Part shown: in pieces, positions 18,361 through 28,837 of the stretch | Numbering within the stretch: the first letter of the stretch is position 1 | Layout of the letters: the number at the start of each line of letters is the position of its first letter | From: Ianthella basta | Taxonomy: Eukaryota > Porifera > Demospongiae > Verongiida > Ianthellidae | Assembly: GCA_964019415.1 (NCBI GenBank) | Contig: OZ025887.1 | Coordinates: 6,247,950-6,311,949, forward strand | Reading direction: 5' to 3' | Length of the DNA stretch: 64,000 nucleotides | Program-made: the position numbers and the translations under genes | The notes under the pieces: model-generated | Database searches by the model: none | The model's input: the letters and a program-made list of their open reading frames with translations, nothing else | Told to the model about the DNA's origin: nothing

Positions 18361-21300
18361 GAATGGAAATTACGAAGTTGACATAGAAATGGATGAAATG
18401 GGGAGTGCGGCTGACCTTGTTGATGTGGACTTTCAGCCAATGAAGAAGAAAAAAGAAATAGTGGATCTGCCTTTCAAGGGCAGGTTCAAAAGTATTCTGA
18501 TGGAAAACTATGACAAGGAGTTGTGGTGGGTTATGGTTGAAGACCAAATAAAGAAAGATGGTGACTTTGCAGCGAAGGTGAGAGGCAGTTCTGTATTCCT
18601 GCATACACAGTGTTATGGCTGGCTTAATAACATTGACACACACACACATTGTAGGTTGTAGTGAAGATGCAGGCAGAAGAGGACAAGATGAGGGAGGAGG
18701 CCATTGTTGAAGTGATGGTGGATCTCCTCCTTGAGATGGAGGGGATGACAGCACACAATGGCTTGGTGTATGTGCTGGACGAGGGGCTGGAGAGCTACCC
18801 TGTAAGTGTAGAGGGGAAACACACATTCTTCATTGCACAGCATTGATATTACAAGCACCTTCTCTTATACATAGATGGAGCTCATGGTTGTTGAGCTGCT
18901 GAAGCGTGGGGCAGATCCCAACGAAGAGAGAGGCACAGGTGGGTCCACACCACTCCACCTTGCCATTGTCGAGAATAAAGATCAACTGGTGAAAGCGTTG
19001 TTGGAGAAAGGGGGCCATTTGGAGACCAAGAACGACTATGGCTATACTCCTCTCTTGAAAGCAGTGAAATATGGTGCATCTGAAGAAATAGTTGATCTCC
19101 TCCTGGAGCATGGTGCAGATGTGCACATTCTTGCAGAAGATAGGAAGACTGCTCTGCATTTTGCTGCACAGAAGGGCAATGTGATCATGATGAGAAAGAT
19201 GATAGAGAGAGGTCTGTCTGTGGATGCTGAGGACAAAGACGGCTGGACACCGCTCCATGAGGCAGCCTACTATGGGAGTAAGGGTGCAGCTGAAGTTCTC
19301 ATTGAGAATGGTCAGTCGCTGGTCTTACACTTCATGCATGGTGTCTTTCAACTACATTCATCCGCTCACTTATTTGGAATCTCATGTCATCTCATGCCAT
19401 TGTCATATCATTGTCATCATCGTGCTATACCATGTCATGTCATGTCATTTTCATTGCTATATCATTGTTATTGTTAATGTCATTGTCATTATCATTGTCA
19501 TAATCATTGTCATTGTCATGTCATGTCATGTCATGTCATTCCCATGTCTGCATATGGAATGGAGAAGTATTTCGAGTAAAGTTTAAGAGAAGAGCACTCG
19601 TTGCTCACAATACATATGTTAGGGACTTGGGATGAGTGTACTAATCAGCATCATGGTGAACTAGCCGTCAGCCATGTACGGTGTGTGGTAGTATACTACT
19701 CAGGACAATTACGTACTGTATGTGACAATGTATGAATGACGTCAAATCATTGTGTTACAAGGTTGAATAATACAGCAGGAAAACATGCAATAGAGTACTA
19801 TTGAAGTAATTAATTTATGGATGAACTGCTATTGAAATGAATTGAATGAATATTGTACTGGGAAATGAAACAATGGAGAAAAGAAAGTGTTCAAAGGATT
19901 TAGACAAACCCACAGGCCTTTCAACTATTGTGCTAAGCCTTTTGCTGCTATTCTCTTGCTAATTGGCACCAATGCAGAGTATCATGGAATGCAATCTCAT
20001 GTTACTTCATGAATTAATTGTCTTTCTGTTCACTAACAGTTACTTTTGTATGTATCTTGAAAATGCTCTCATGAATAGCATTGTAAACCTCTCAATGCTA
20101 TAATTTGAATGTGAATTTCATGTATGTACTTGCATGTATGTATGGTATGTGCGTATGTGCATGCAATTCAGAAGTGTGGTTAGTGTGCCAATTGTGTGGC
20201 CCAAGTAAGTGCAGTGATGTCAGTATGATGTCATCAGGCAGTAATACTCACTGTAGTATTGCAGACTGGTGCATGCATGCATGTACACATGTATCTACCA
20301 CACCCAAGCACTGCACTGATTAAGGGCTGCCCTGCACTCTACCACATTCTGCTCTGCACACCTTACCCACCCTCACTTTCATGACTGTGTGGTCATGCAT
20401 TCTTTAGGGGCTTTTGCGAATGCCAGAGATCACAGGAAGCGGACTCCTCTGCATGTGGCAGCCAACGGTGGAGACAAAGAGCTCATTGAATTTCTCCTAT
20501 GCAACAAGGCAGATCTCAGTGTGGCTGATTTGGATGGCAACACTCCATTGGACCTTGCTGCCAAGGAGAGGTATGAGGAAGTTGTTAACCTCCTTGTGAC
20601 CCAGTCATACTCTTCCAAGAAAGATGATGCAGTGAAGCAGACCATTAAAACTGCCTTGGATTCAGAAAGAGTCAAGGATGACCTTGTCAGACAGAAGATT
20701 GGAGAGATGTCACCAGCTAGGTATGACTTGCAATGAATGCGAGCAGTGCATGTCATGCATGCGTTCTAATTGCCATGCACCTTCATGACCATCTGCCTTC
20801 CTTCCCTTAACATCCACAGTGTTGTCAGCATGTTCAAGCCCAAGGAAAGTGGTGGCAAAGAGGAGTACAAATTCCTTGAGCAGTTTGTCACCAACTCAAA
20901 GCTGAAGGTGATGTAATGCAGACTCACAGGCATGTAACATGAAGTGATCTTTGATTGACATTTCTGAAACATCTCCATGCATTTGTACTTCATCTACTGT
21001 ATAGTCACGGATTAATACATAATTACGTATATAAACTAATTTAATGACACCGTAGAATGTCCCCCTTTTCAGCTGAACCAGTCATTGAATGCTTCTTAGC
21101 TACATACATTTAGTTGGTACTCACCTGCCTGACTCTCCAGAAATCAACCAAGGCCATCATGGATCACTTTGTGTTGGGCAAGAGACGTGGGCGTGTAAAC
21201 TGTGAGATCATTGAGGCTGACACGAAGGGAATTTCACCAGACGAGGATGACTTTGATGAAAGCAGCCCATCTCTGCTTGATGTCATTGTGGAACAGCAGG

Positions 21301-24300
21301 ACAAGGTATGAATCTTTAAGTCTGTGTTTGAAGGTCTCTCTTGCATTCATACATAACTCAGTATACCGAGCATCAAGTATGACTGTCAATTGGGTAGACA
21401 TGCAGGGTTGATTAATGACCAGTGAGGAGCACCTGACATGTCCTCCCTCATCCACCCACCCCACCTCAGGAGCTAGCCCAACACCCTTCAATTAAAGCCA
21501 TTTTGGACTACAAATGGAAGACATTTGGGAGATGGCTCTTTATGTGAGTGGTACAATTTACACTACCAGTGGTTATTTGCAGTCATCGATGTGTGTCTTC
21601 ATTATGTAGGGTTCTGTGAAATCATTACATGTTCTTTGCTCTTTCAGCTATTCCTTGATGGTGTATGCTGTCCGTATGCTGTTCTTTGGACTGGCTCTGC
21701 TCATTGCTGCTCGACCTGACCTGGACAACCCTGGCTGTTACAGAGATGGATGGGACTACTTCAGGGGAGTTTGTGAGGGGATTTCCATCATTCTTTACCT
21801 CTTCAAACTTGTTGATGAGCTTCAAGAGATGTTCAGGTATGTGACTGCACTTGTGATCATTTCTGTGCATGCATCATCAGATAGGTAACTCACCTTCAGC
21901 ATCTCTTTAATGTCAGTGTGTCTCACAATGCAAAATTCTTCCTTTCCAGTTTCCCAAAAGTGTACTTCAAGGACTACTACAACTATGCACAGCTGGTTTC
22001 AGTGATCCTGCCTTTCCTCATCATCCCTTTCCGGGCAGCCACCACATGGTGTGCCTCCACTGGAGATGGCTACTGTGTTGACCCCACTCTCCTGCCAAAC
22101 TCTACAAATGTCTCCTTGGACATCAATGTGGCTTGCATCACTGCATCCCATGTCCAGTGGATCATTGCCTCACTGGCCTACATGGCCAATGCTATTCTGG
22201 TCATGGAGTTCCTTGCTCTGTTCAGGTAACTACCAATGGTGACTGTGGGGTATCTACTGCAGGCAATTTCTTGTGGTATTCCACAGTACCATTATGGCTC
22301 TGTCCTGTCCTTCCCTCTGCAGGATCACGGGTGTTTACACAAGGATTATCTTAAGGATACTTGTGTCGGACATGCTCAAGTTCACAGTGATCTTCATGGT
22401 TGTTCTGTACATCTTTGTTGGATCTTTCTATCTGGCCCTGAGGGCCGGGGTGAAGGGCATCGACACGTCTACTGGGGACATCACTTCAGACATGGAAGTG
22501 TTCAGGCTCCAGACCCTGTGAGTTCTGAATGCAATACGTGTACATATGTGCACACAGGCACACACACACATGTACATGTATATGCATGTGGTGGCACCCT
22601 GTGCAGGTACCCCTGGAATGTCGTGTTCATGGGTATCCGAATCCTGTCTGAGTCTGGAGAAATCTTTGATGGTGACTACTTTGCTACTAATGATGAAGGG
22701 GAGTACATTGGCTACCAGTGAGTATGCATGTAGTGACATCATCTGGTCTTCCCAGCCTGGCCCTGTTATTGAGTGACCCTTCTCCCCTCCCCCTCCCCAG
22801 GTGGTTCTCTATTGTCCTGTACCTGGCCTTCCTGTTTGGTGTGATTGTGGTCCTGCTGAACCTGCTCATTGCCCAGATGAGTGACACCTACACTAAAGTA
22901 CAGGAAGACGTGGAGGGGACCTTTGCCATTGCAAGGGCTAGAATCATCTCCAGACTACAGAAGGGGAAGTGGCTGTTTTGCAAGGAAGTGAGGAATCACT
23001 TTAATGGGTACATATTTGTGGGCACCTGATGCAAAGATGACCTGTCCCTTGCCTTGTTGTATGCAGACATACAGGAAGCGCTACTTCAAGAAGCACATTT
23101 GGACAGGTTAGTCATGCTTGTTGTTTGAATTGACCAGTTGTACATGTTTGGCTCCTTTGCTCATCTCAGAGCTCACAGATGAAGAGCTGAAAGAGGACAA
23201 ACTGGAGGAACAGGCTGAGGGGAAAGTTGCGTGAGTTGTTTTATTAGCATAGACACTCCCTGTGTTGGACAAAGTCTGATGGAGCAAAGTGGGCTTACTT
23301 TATTGAATTTAAGAGTTACACGTGTGTTGGCATTAATTTACTGTAACAGTTGGCTTGCCTATGGTTTTTCTTCTTAATTGTTCGTGCTCAATTTACAGGG
23401 ATTGACTTATACATTGCCTGATCACCCATGTGTCTTCCTCCTTGTGTTGGATGCAGTCAGACGGAACAGAAGATTGACCGGCTACAAGAAATGACAGCTG
23501 AATGTTCTAGAAGACTTATGAATAGAGAGGATACAGCTCTGCAGTATAAGAGGTGAGTGCTGGGGTGATCTTGATATAATGCATGTTGGACTACTCTGTG
23601 TGTTCCTCCTTGTGTTGGGTGCAGTCTGCTGGTACAGAAGGTTGGCCGGGTGCAGGAAATAACAGCTGAGAATACCAGACGACTGCAGGAGAGAGAGGAC
23701 ACAGCTCTGCAGTATCACAGGTGTGTTTGAGATGAACATGATGAGGTTTTGTTGTATCACTCCATCATTCTCCTTGTGTTGGGTGCAGTGTGCTAGATCA
23801 GAAGGTTGACCTTCTTACTGAAATGACAGCTCTAGGGCTGGATAGGAGAGAGGGTTCAGCACAGAATATTAGAAGGTGCTTGTTGGGGATATGGGCATGA
23901 TGATGTGTTTGCTGGATCACTCAATGTGTCCTTCTCATGTTGGGTGCAGTGGATTGGAGCAGAAAGTTGATCACCTTACCGAAATGACAGATCATCGACT
24001 GCAGGATAGAGAGGACTCAGCTCAGACCATCAAGAGGTGCTTATTGTGATGGACATTATGTGCTGCTGGATCACACTGCATGNNNNNNNNNNNNNNNNNN
24101 NNNNNNNNNNNNNNNNNNNNNNNNNNNNNNNNNNNNNNNNNNNNNNNNNNNNNNNNNNNNNNNNNNNNNNNNNNNNNNNNNNNNNNNNNNNNNNNNNNNN
24201 NNNNNNNNNNNNNNNNNNNNNNNNNNNNNNNNNNNNNNNNNNNNNNNNNNNNNNNNNNNNNNNNNNNNNNNNNNNNNNNNNNTCACACTGCATGTACGTA

Positions 24301-25224
24301 TGTATGTATGCCTTCTTACTCGTGTTGGGTGCATGCAGTCTGATGGAACAGAAGGTGGACCACGCTACTGAAATGACGGTCCAAGGACTGCAGAAGAGGG
24401 AGGATTCTGCTCAGCATATCAAGAGGTGTTTGTTGGGATAGACATGATGATGTGTTGCTGTATCACCCCATGTGTCCTCTTGTGTTGGGTGCAGTTTGTT
24501 GGAACAGAAGATTGACCAGATGTCAGTTGAATTCACCAGAAAACTGCAGGAGAGGGAGGACACAGCTTTGCAGTATAAGAGGTATTTTTTCTTGAAATGG
24601 ACATGTCATTGATGATATGTTGCTGTATAACTCTGTTTGTCCTCTGGGTGCAGTGTGCTGGAACAGAAGGTAGGCCTTCTTACTGAAATGGCAACTCAAC
24701 GACTGGACAATAGGGAGGATTCAGCTCAGCATATTAAGAGGTATTTGCTGGGAGGGACATGAGATGTTGCTGTATCACTCCATTTGCCCTTCTTGCAATG
24801 GTTGCAGTGCACTGGAACAGAAGGTGGAGGACTCAGCTCAGCATATCAAGAGGTGTTTGTTGGGATGGACATGATGATGTATTGCTGTATCACCCCATGT
24901 GTCCTCTTGTGTTGGGTGCAGTTTGTTGGAACAGAAGATTGACCAGATGTCAGTTGAATTCACCAGAAAACTGCAGAAGAGAGAGGACACAGCTCTGGAG
25001 TATAACAGGTGTTTGATATTAAGATGAAACACAATGATGTGTTTCAGCATCATTTCATGTGTTCTCCTTCTTGTGTTGTCTGCAGGCTGCTTGAACAAAA
25101 GATTCACCGACTTACTGAAGTGACTGCTGAATTGATGGCTAATCTGACCAAAGCAGTGCAGAAGGAGGAGGAGGGTGGGACTGGCCCTGAAGGAGACCAG
25201 GCAGGTGCACATAGCAAACCTTGA
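18347..25224 (+). CDS. TRP-type ankyrin-repeat channel D
   Basis: The spliced model gives 1136 residues, the longest member. Core exons: 18347-18577, 18655-18801, 18875-19310, 20408-20720, 20820-20907, 21141-21305, 21470-21543, 21648-21836, 21950-22225, 22323-22517, 22607-22717, 22801-22987, 23067-23106, 23170-23230; then ten coiled-coil exons. Up to exon 5 it matches C; from exon 6 it is more diverged (ADTKGISPDEDDF in the linker, NYAQLVSV in S3). Ankyrin repeats, S1-S6 and pore (SESGEIFDGDYF) are intact. The C-terminal exons return to near-identity with C. A 200-N gap lies in an intron of the array, so further exons there cannot be excluded. Confidence 0.85.
23457..25224 (+). repeat. Coiled-coil exon array of gene D (10 exons)
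   Basis: Exons 23457-23552, 23625-23720 (96 nt); 23789-23875, 23950-24036, 24339-24425, 24495-24581, 24654-24740 (87 nt); 24808-24852 (45 nt); 24922-25008 (87 nt); terminal 25086-25224. The exons at 24495 and 24922 are near-duplicates, and the exon at 24654 resembles the third exon of gene A. The 45-nt exon joins the start and end of a normal unit with the middle 42 nt missing, staying in frame and phase. Confidence 0.85.
24083..24282. other. Assembly gap, exactly 200 N
   Basis: The gap lies in the intron between the fourth and fifth coiled-coil exons of gene D. The bases on both sides are the same (TCACACTGCATG). In C this motif occurs once in an otherwise identical intron, so the gap is probably of zero or negative true length. 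Confidence 0.95.
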
Positions 25225-25421
25225 AGTGGCAGTACTGATGGCGACTGTGAAGACTTCAATAATTACTATTAACAATTTGCTGCTATAGCAACAAAACTGC
25301 TTCGTAGATATAGATATCTTGCTGGAGTGTATACAACTGAGAGTACTTTCCATTATTAGATTATATATTAGTTGTTTGCACATAGTTGACATGCAGTTGT
25401 AGCTTGAAGATAGCAATAGTA

Positions 25422-25700
25422 TAATACTAATGGTGGCATATTGACAAGTGACAATCATGATACCAAACTGGCTGACTGTCAACATCTGCAGATGCTGAAA
25501 TGGTGCATGATCTGCTCATAACCGAAGACTGGGACACTGTTGACCATAATACTATAGCCAACAGCAATTTAACCTGTGTCCATGTTGGTCCTGACAGTCT
25601 GCAACCTGCATGTGGTGCATGGTGTTTCTGTGTGATTGGCACACAACATAGACAGTGGTTCTTTCATATCCCATGCTCATGCAGAGAAGTTGATGTATGA
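25422..25700 (+). repeat. Dispersed 3'-flank element, copy 4
   Basis: Matches the flank of C and then diverges at about 25660 (TTTCATATCCCATGCTCATG). The relic coiled-coil exon seen after A-C is absent. Confidence 0.55.
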
Positions 25701-26149
25701 GAACACATAATTATACGTACACAACCTACTGAAGAAATGCAAATTGAAAGAGGATTAAAGAATGGGAAATATGCACTACGAATATTACAATCATATCCCT
25801 TATTCTTCAAATGTATACCATTTAAAACAATCACTTTAAATATGCATCAATTAATGTAGTCACTATGTACACTCATCTAACCACTTATACCTACAATTAA
25901 GCTTGGCTGAGCAGCCTCTGATCCTCATGCTGCAGTCACTCTAGTTATCATTCTAATTCTAGTATACCTTCAATTTGTCCACGTCTAGCTAGCTATACTT
26001 GTATATGACTTAATTCCTACCTGCATGTACAGTATGCTATTTCCTGTGTGCATTAATGGCTTTAGTTACGAAAACACATAGTATGTATGAAAGCAATAAT
26101 AGACATTCAAATCAGATGCATTTGTTCAGCTTTGGACTCTTGTCTTGTA
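25701..26149. other. Intergenic, AT-rich, nothing recognised
   Basis: No coding signal, family relic or repeat is evident. Confidence 0.5.
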
Positions 26150-28125
26150 GAGCAAGGACAACAATGGCAGATAGTCAGCAATGAAATGAATGGCATGGAA
26201 GGGGAAGAATACCCCTTTGATCTCAACTATTATATTTGTCATAGTGAAGATGAAGCACAGCTTGGTCCTTTATTAAGGATGGTTTTAAGAATATATAGTG
26301 GTTGCAGTTGGGAATTACTTTAGAAAGATGGTGTCTGGAGGGAAAAAGAACTGTTGTGTTCCTGCATGCATGTAGCTGCAAGTAGTTATAATATTAGTGG
26401 TATAGCTTGTGATATGCTGCATGTCCTTACACTGTAGGTGGAAGAGCAGAAACAGGCCACTGTTGAAGTGATGGTAGACATACTGTATATGTCATCATGA
26501 TCACTTCAGATGAAGAACAGGCTGTATGTGACAATTTGATGTTACAGTGAGCTACGTAAGGGGCTGAGATGATAATGCTATTGTAATTGTTAGGAAATGC
26601 TCAAGGTATGCTCTGAGCTAGTATACACATTGAAAGTGGCTGTTCTCCCGAATTGGCAATTTCCGTTACAGAGTCGGTTTTCCACTGAATTAGCATGTAG
26701 TAAAACATGACATTGTTATTCCCAAACCCACCATTTCCTATATGAAGAGTCATGATGCCTCCCAACCGAACCAGTAGGGTGGTACAGAATGATACTGTTT
26801 CCGCGAATTTGGCATTTCCTATTCAGAGTCTGGATGTCTGCTGACGTAGTGGGTCATGACGGTGCATGGTACAAAGTGGTAGCATCCCTTGATTTACAAC
26901 AGATTTTATGAAATCCTCATCTGTTCTAACCTTTGGATAGTCATTGACCATGCAGTAAGTACATGGGTACCTCTGGTGTAAACCCACAGGAGATATTTCT
27001 AAACAATAGGTGGTGACACAGCATTTGACTCTGCCACTCTGTCTTTGGTTAGATGGTATGGATCCAAGGGATAGTGGATTCTGTACCAGTTAGGGGCATA
27101 GATGAAGTGACTACGTATTGCATCAGCTCATGCAAGGAGAGCTTAATAACACCTGTTGCTAAGGAGATAGCTTGCCACTCTATAAAAAGTGAAGGAACTG
27201 AACTCAATAAAGAGAAAGGCCGGATTGTCATTGTGACAGAACCATAGCACACTGCATCTCAGCCATTAACATTGAAGGAAGGTGTATGGTAGTGGAACAA
27301 ACATTATCTGCCCTTGTACCACCAGAACACATGTGTGGCATTAGGGGCACTTTGTCAACATACCAGCTGGAGCTGATTAGCCTGTGGTGTAGTACTTGTG
27401 ATGCGTGGTGTCAGGCCACAGTACTGTAGTACTGTATATAGTATTGTATGCTGGTGTTGCTACAATACCAAAGCACTGCACTGTCCTATTGTTAAGGCCA
27501 GCCTTACACACAACACCATTTTCTACTCCATGCACATTAACCATCCTCACTTCCATGACTGTCTGGCCATGCATGCAGTACAGGTGACTGCACTGTAGAG
27601 ATCATAGTGAAGTGAGGGCTTCTCAGCTGGCTCAGGCACGATCAAGGGTACTTTATAAAATACCAGCTTGAACAACAAGGTTGGAACCTTGCCAATATTT
27701 GCCCAGATGTTCCGGTCCTCTTCAGGGAGAAAGAGTATCTTGTTGAAACATTGGCCAGGCTCTGACCCTGTTGTTCAAGCTGGTATTTGGAGAACTACCA
27801 TTTCTCCTGTAGAGATCACAGACTCTTCCATGTCAGCCAAGGGTGGAGCTAGGGGATGGTCCACTTCATTACTCTTACACAAAAATGCAGACTCCCACTT
27901 TACTAATACAGATGTCAACATCCCACTGAACCTCGCTGCTAAGGAGCGGTTCAAGTAAGCCTCCTGAAGCACTCATGTTCTTCCACGAAAGATGATGTAG
28001 TGACAATGACTCTTGAAACTATCATGTTGACTTTGTCTAGAGATGCTTGATCTGCTACTGAACTTCGTGAACTGAACAAGAAGATTGAATACATGCCACC
28101 ATTCAAGTATGACCTAGAATGTATG
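26150..28125 (+). pseudogene. Decayed TRP-channel gene copy (exons 1, 2, 4; possibly 3)
   Basis: 26152-26345 aligns by eye with exon 1 of F, including the AAGGACAACAATG start context and a degraded GTTGCAGTTG near the end. 26439-26485, after a normal-looking acceptor, matches exon 2 (GCCACTGTTGAAGTGATGGT). About 27180-27300 weakly resembles exon 3. 27810-28110 matches exon 4 with frameshifts and stops (GAGATCACAG, ACCTCGCTGCTAAGGAGCG, AAAGATGATG, ATGCCACCATTCAAG). The transmembrane exons are absent. The copy is old and non-functional. Confidence 0.65.
27658..27788. mobile_element. Small foldback (MITE-like) element inside the gene relic
   Basis: A 20-bp perfect inverted repeat, AAATACCAGCTTGAACAACA at 27658-27677 and its reverse complement at 27769-27788, bounds 131 bp. 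The inner sequence is partly self-complementary, so the whole can form a long hairpin. It is absent from intron 3 of the intact genes. Confidence 0.6.
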
Positions 28126-28569
28126 CAGACAATGTAGCTACTGTACTTCATATAATGATGGAGTGGAATCCTGCCTTTGGAACAACTGGAGGACAAACCA
28201 TAAGGATATAGAAGGAGGTGATAGTTGAGTGAAGAAAGTGAATTGGAACTTGGCTCTGGAGTTGAATGGTGACCAGCTGCATGTATGAGAATGGAATTGA
28301 TGCACCAACCACAATTTGCACAAGACAGAACAGCCTTTAACTTCTAGCTAATCTAGTGTGTTTGCTATGCAATTTTGTTGCTATATGTATCTCACCACTG
28401 TCCATGGCAATCCCTACCGTCTACAACTTAGTCCAATGGCAGAGTGTGTCTGTGTGATGTGCACCTATATCCGTTCACACTTTCATGCTCAGAGGATTCT
28501 GTATGATAACACATCACAATCTTAGTCTGTCAATATTGCATTGCAGTATTGTTTGCTTCCTTGTCACAT
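28126..28569. other. Intergenic, nothing recognised
   Basis: No coding signal or clear family relic is seen. Confidence 0.4.
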
Positions 28570-28690
28570 CTTGCTATGAAGAAGTGCTTAGTGGAGCAGG
28601 AGGTTTGAATGGGAAATTCTCACGAGCTTGTGGTTTCTCACCACACATAGACACTGTCAGTGACTTCCTACTATTGGAGTATTTGCGGTA
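28570..28690 (+). promoter_or_regulatory. Conserved upstream block of gene E
   Basis: Sequence around CTTAGTGGAGCA, GGAAATTCTCA and CTTCCTACTATTGGAG is shared with the region before F (35290-35375) but not with B-D. E and F therefore form a separate promoter class. Confidence 0.5.
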
Positions 28691-28722
28691 AAGGCCCACT
28701 CGAGTACTTCCTGTGTACTGGT

Positions 28723-28730
28723 TATTTATA
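28723..28730 (+). promoter_or_regulatory. TATA-like box of gene E
   Basis: TATTTATA lies 115 bp before the ATG, just after the block conserved with F. Confidence 0.45.
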
Positions 28731-28837
28731 AGAGCTTGATTTGATGACTGAGTATGACTTTGCTAGCTGCCTTCAAATCAGACACAACGTTTGGATAGAA
28801 TCTTCTGCTAGACATCTTGTTGAGCTAGGGAACAACA

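Noticed and set aside
26087-26323. 78-codon frame beginning MKAIIDIQIRC as a separate small gene
   Set aside because: Its second half aligns with decayed exon 1 of the channel family, in a frame that is not the ancestral one.
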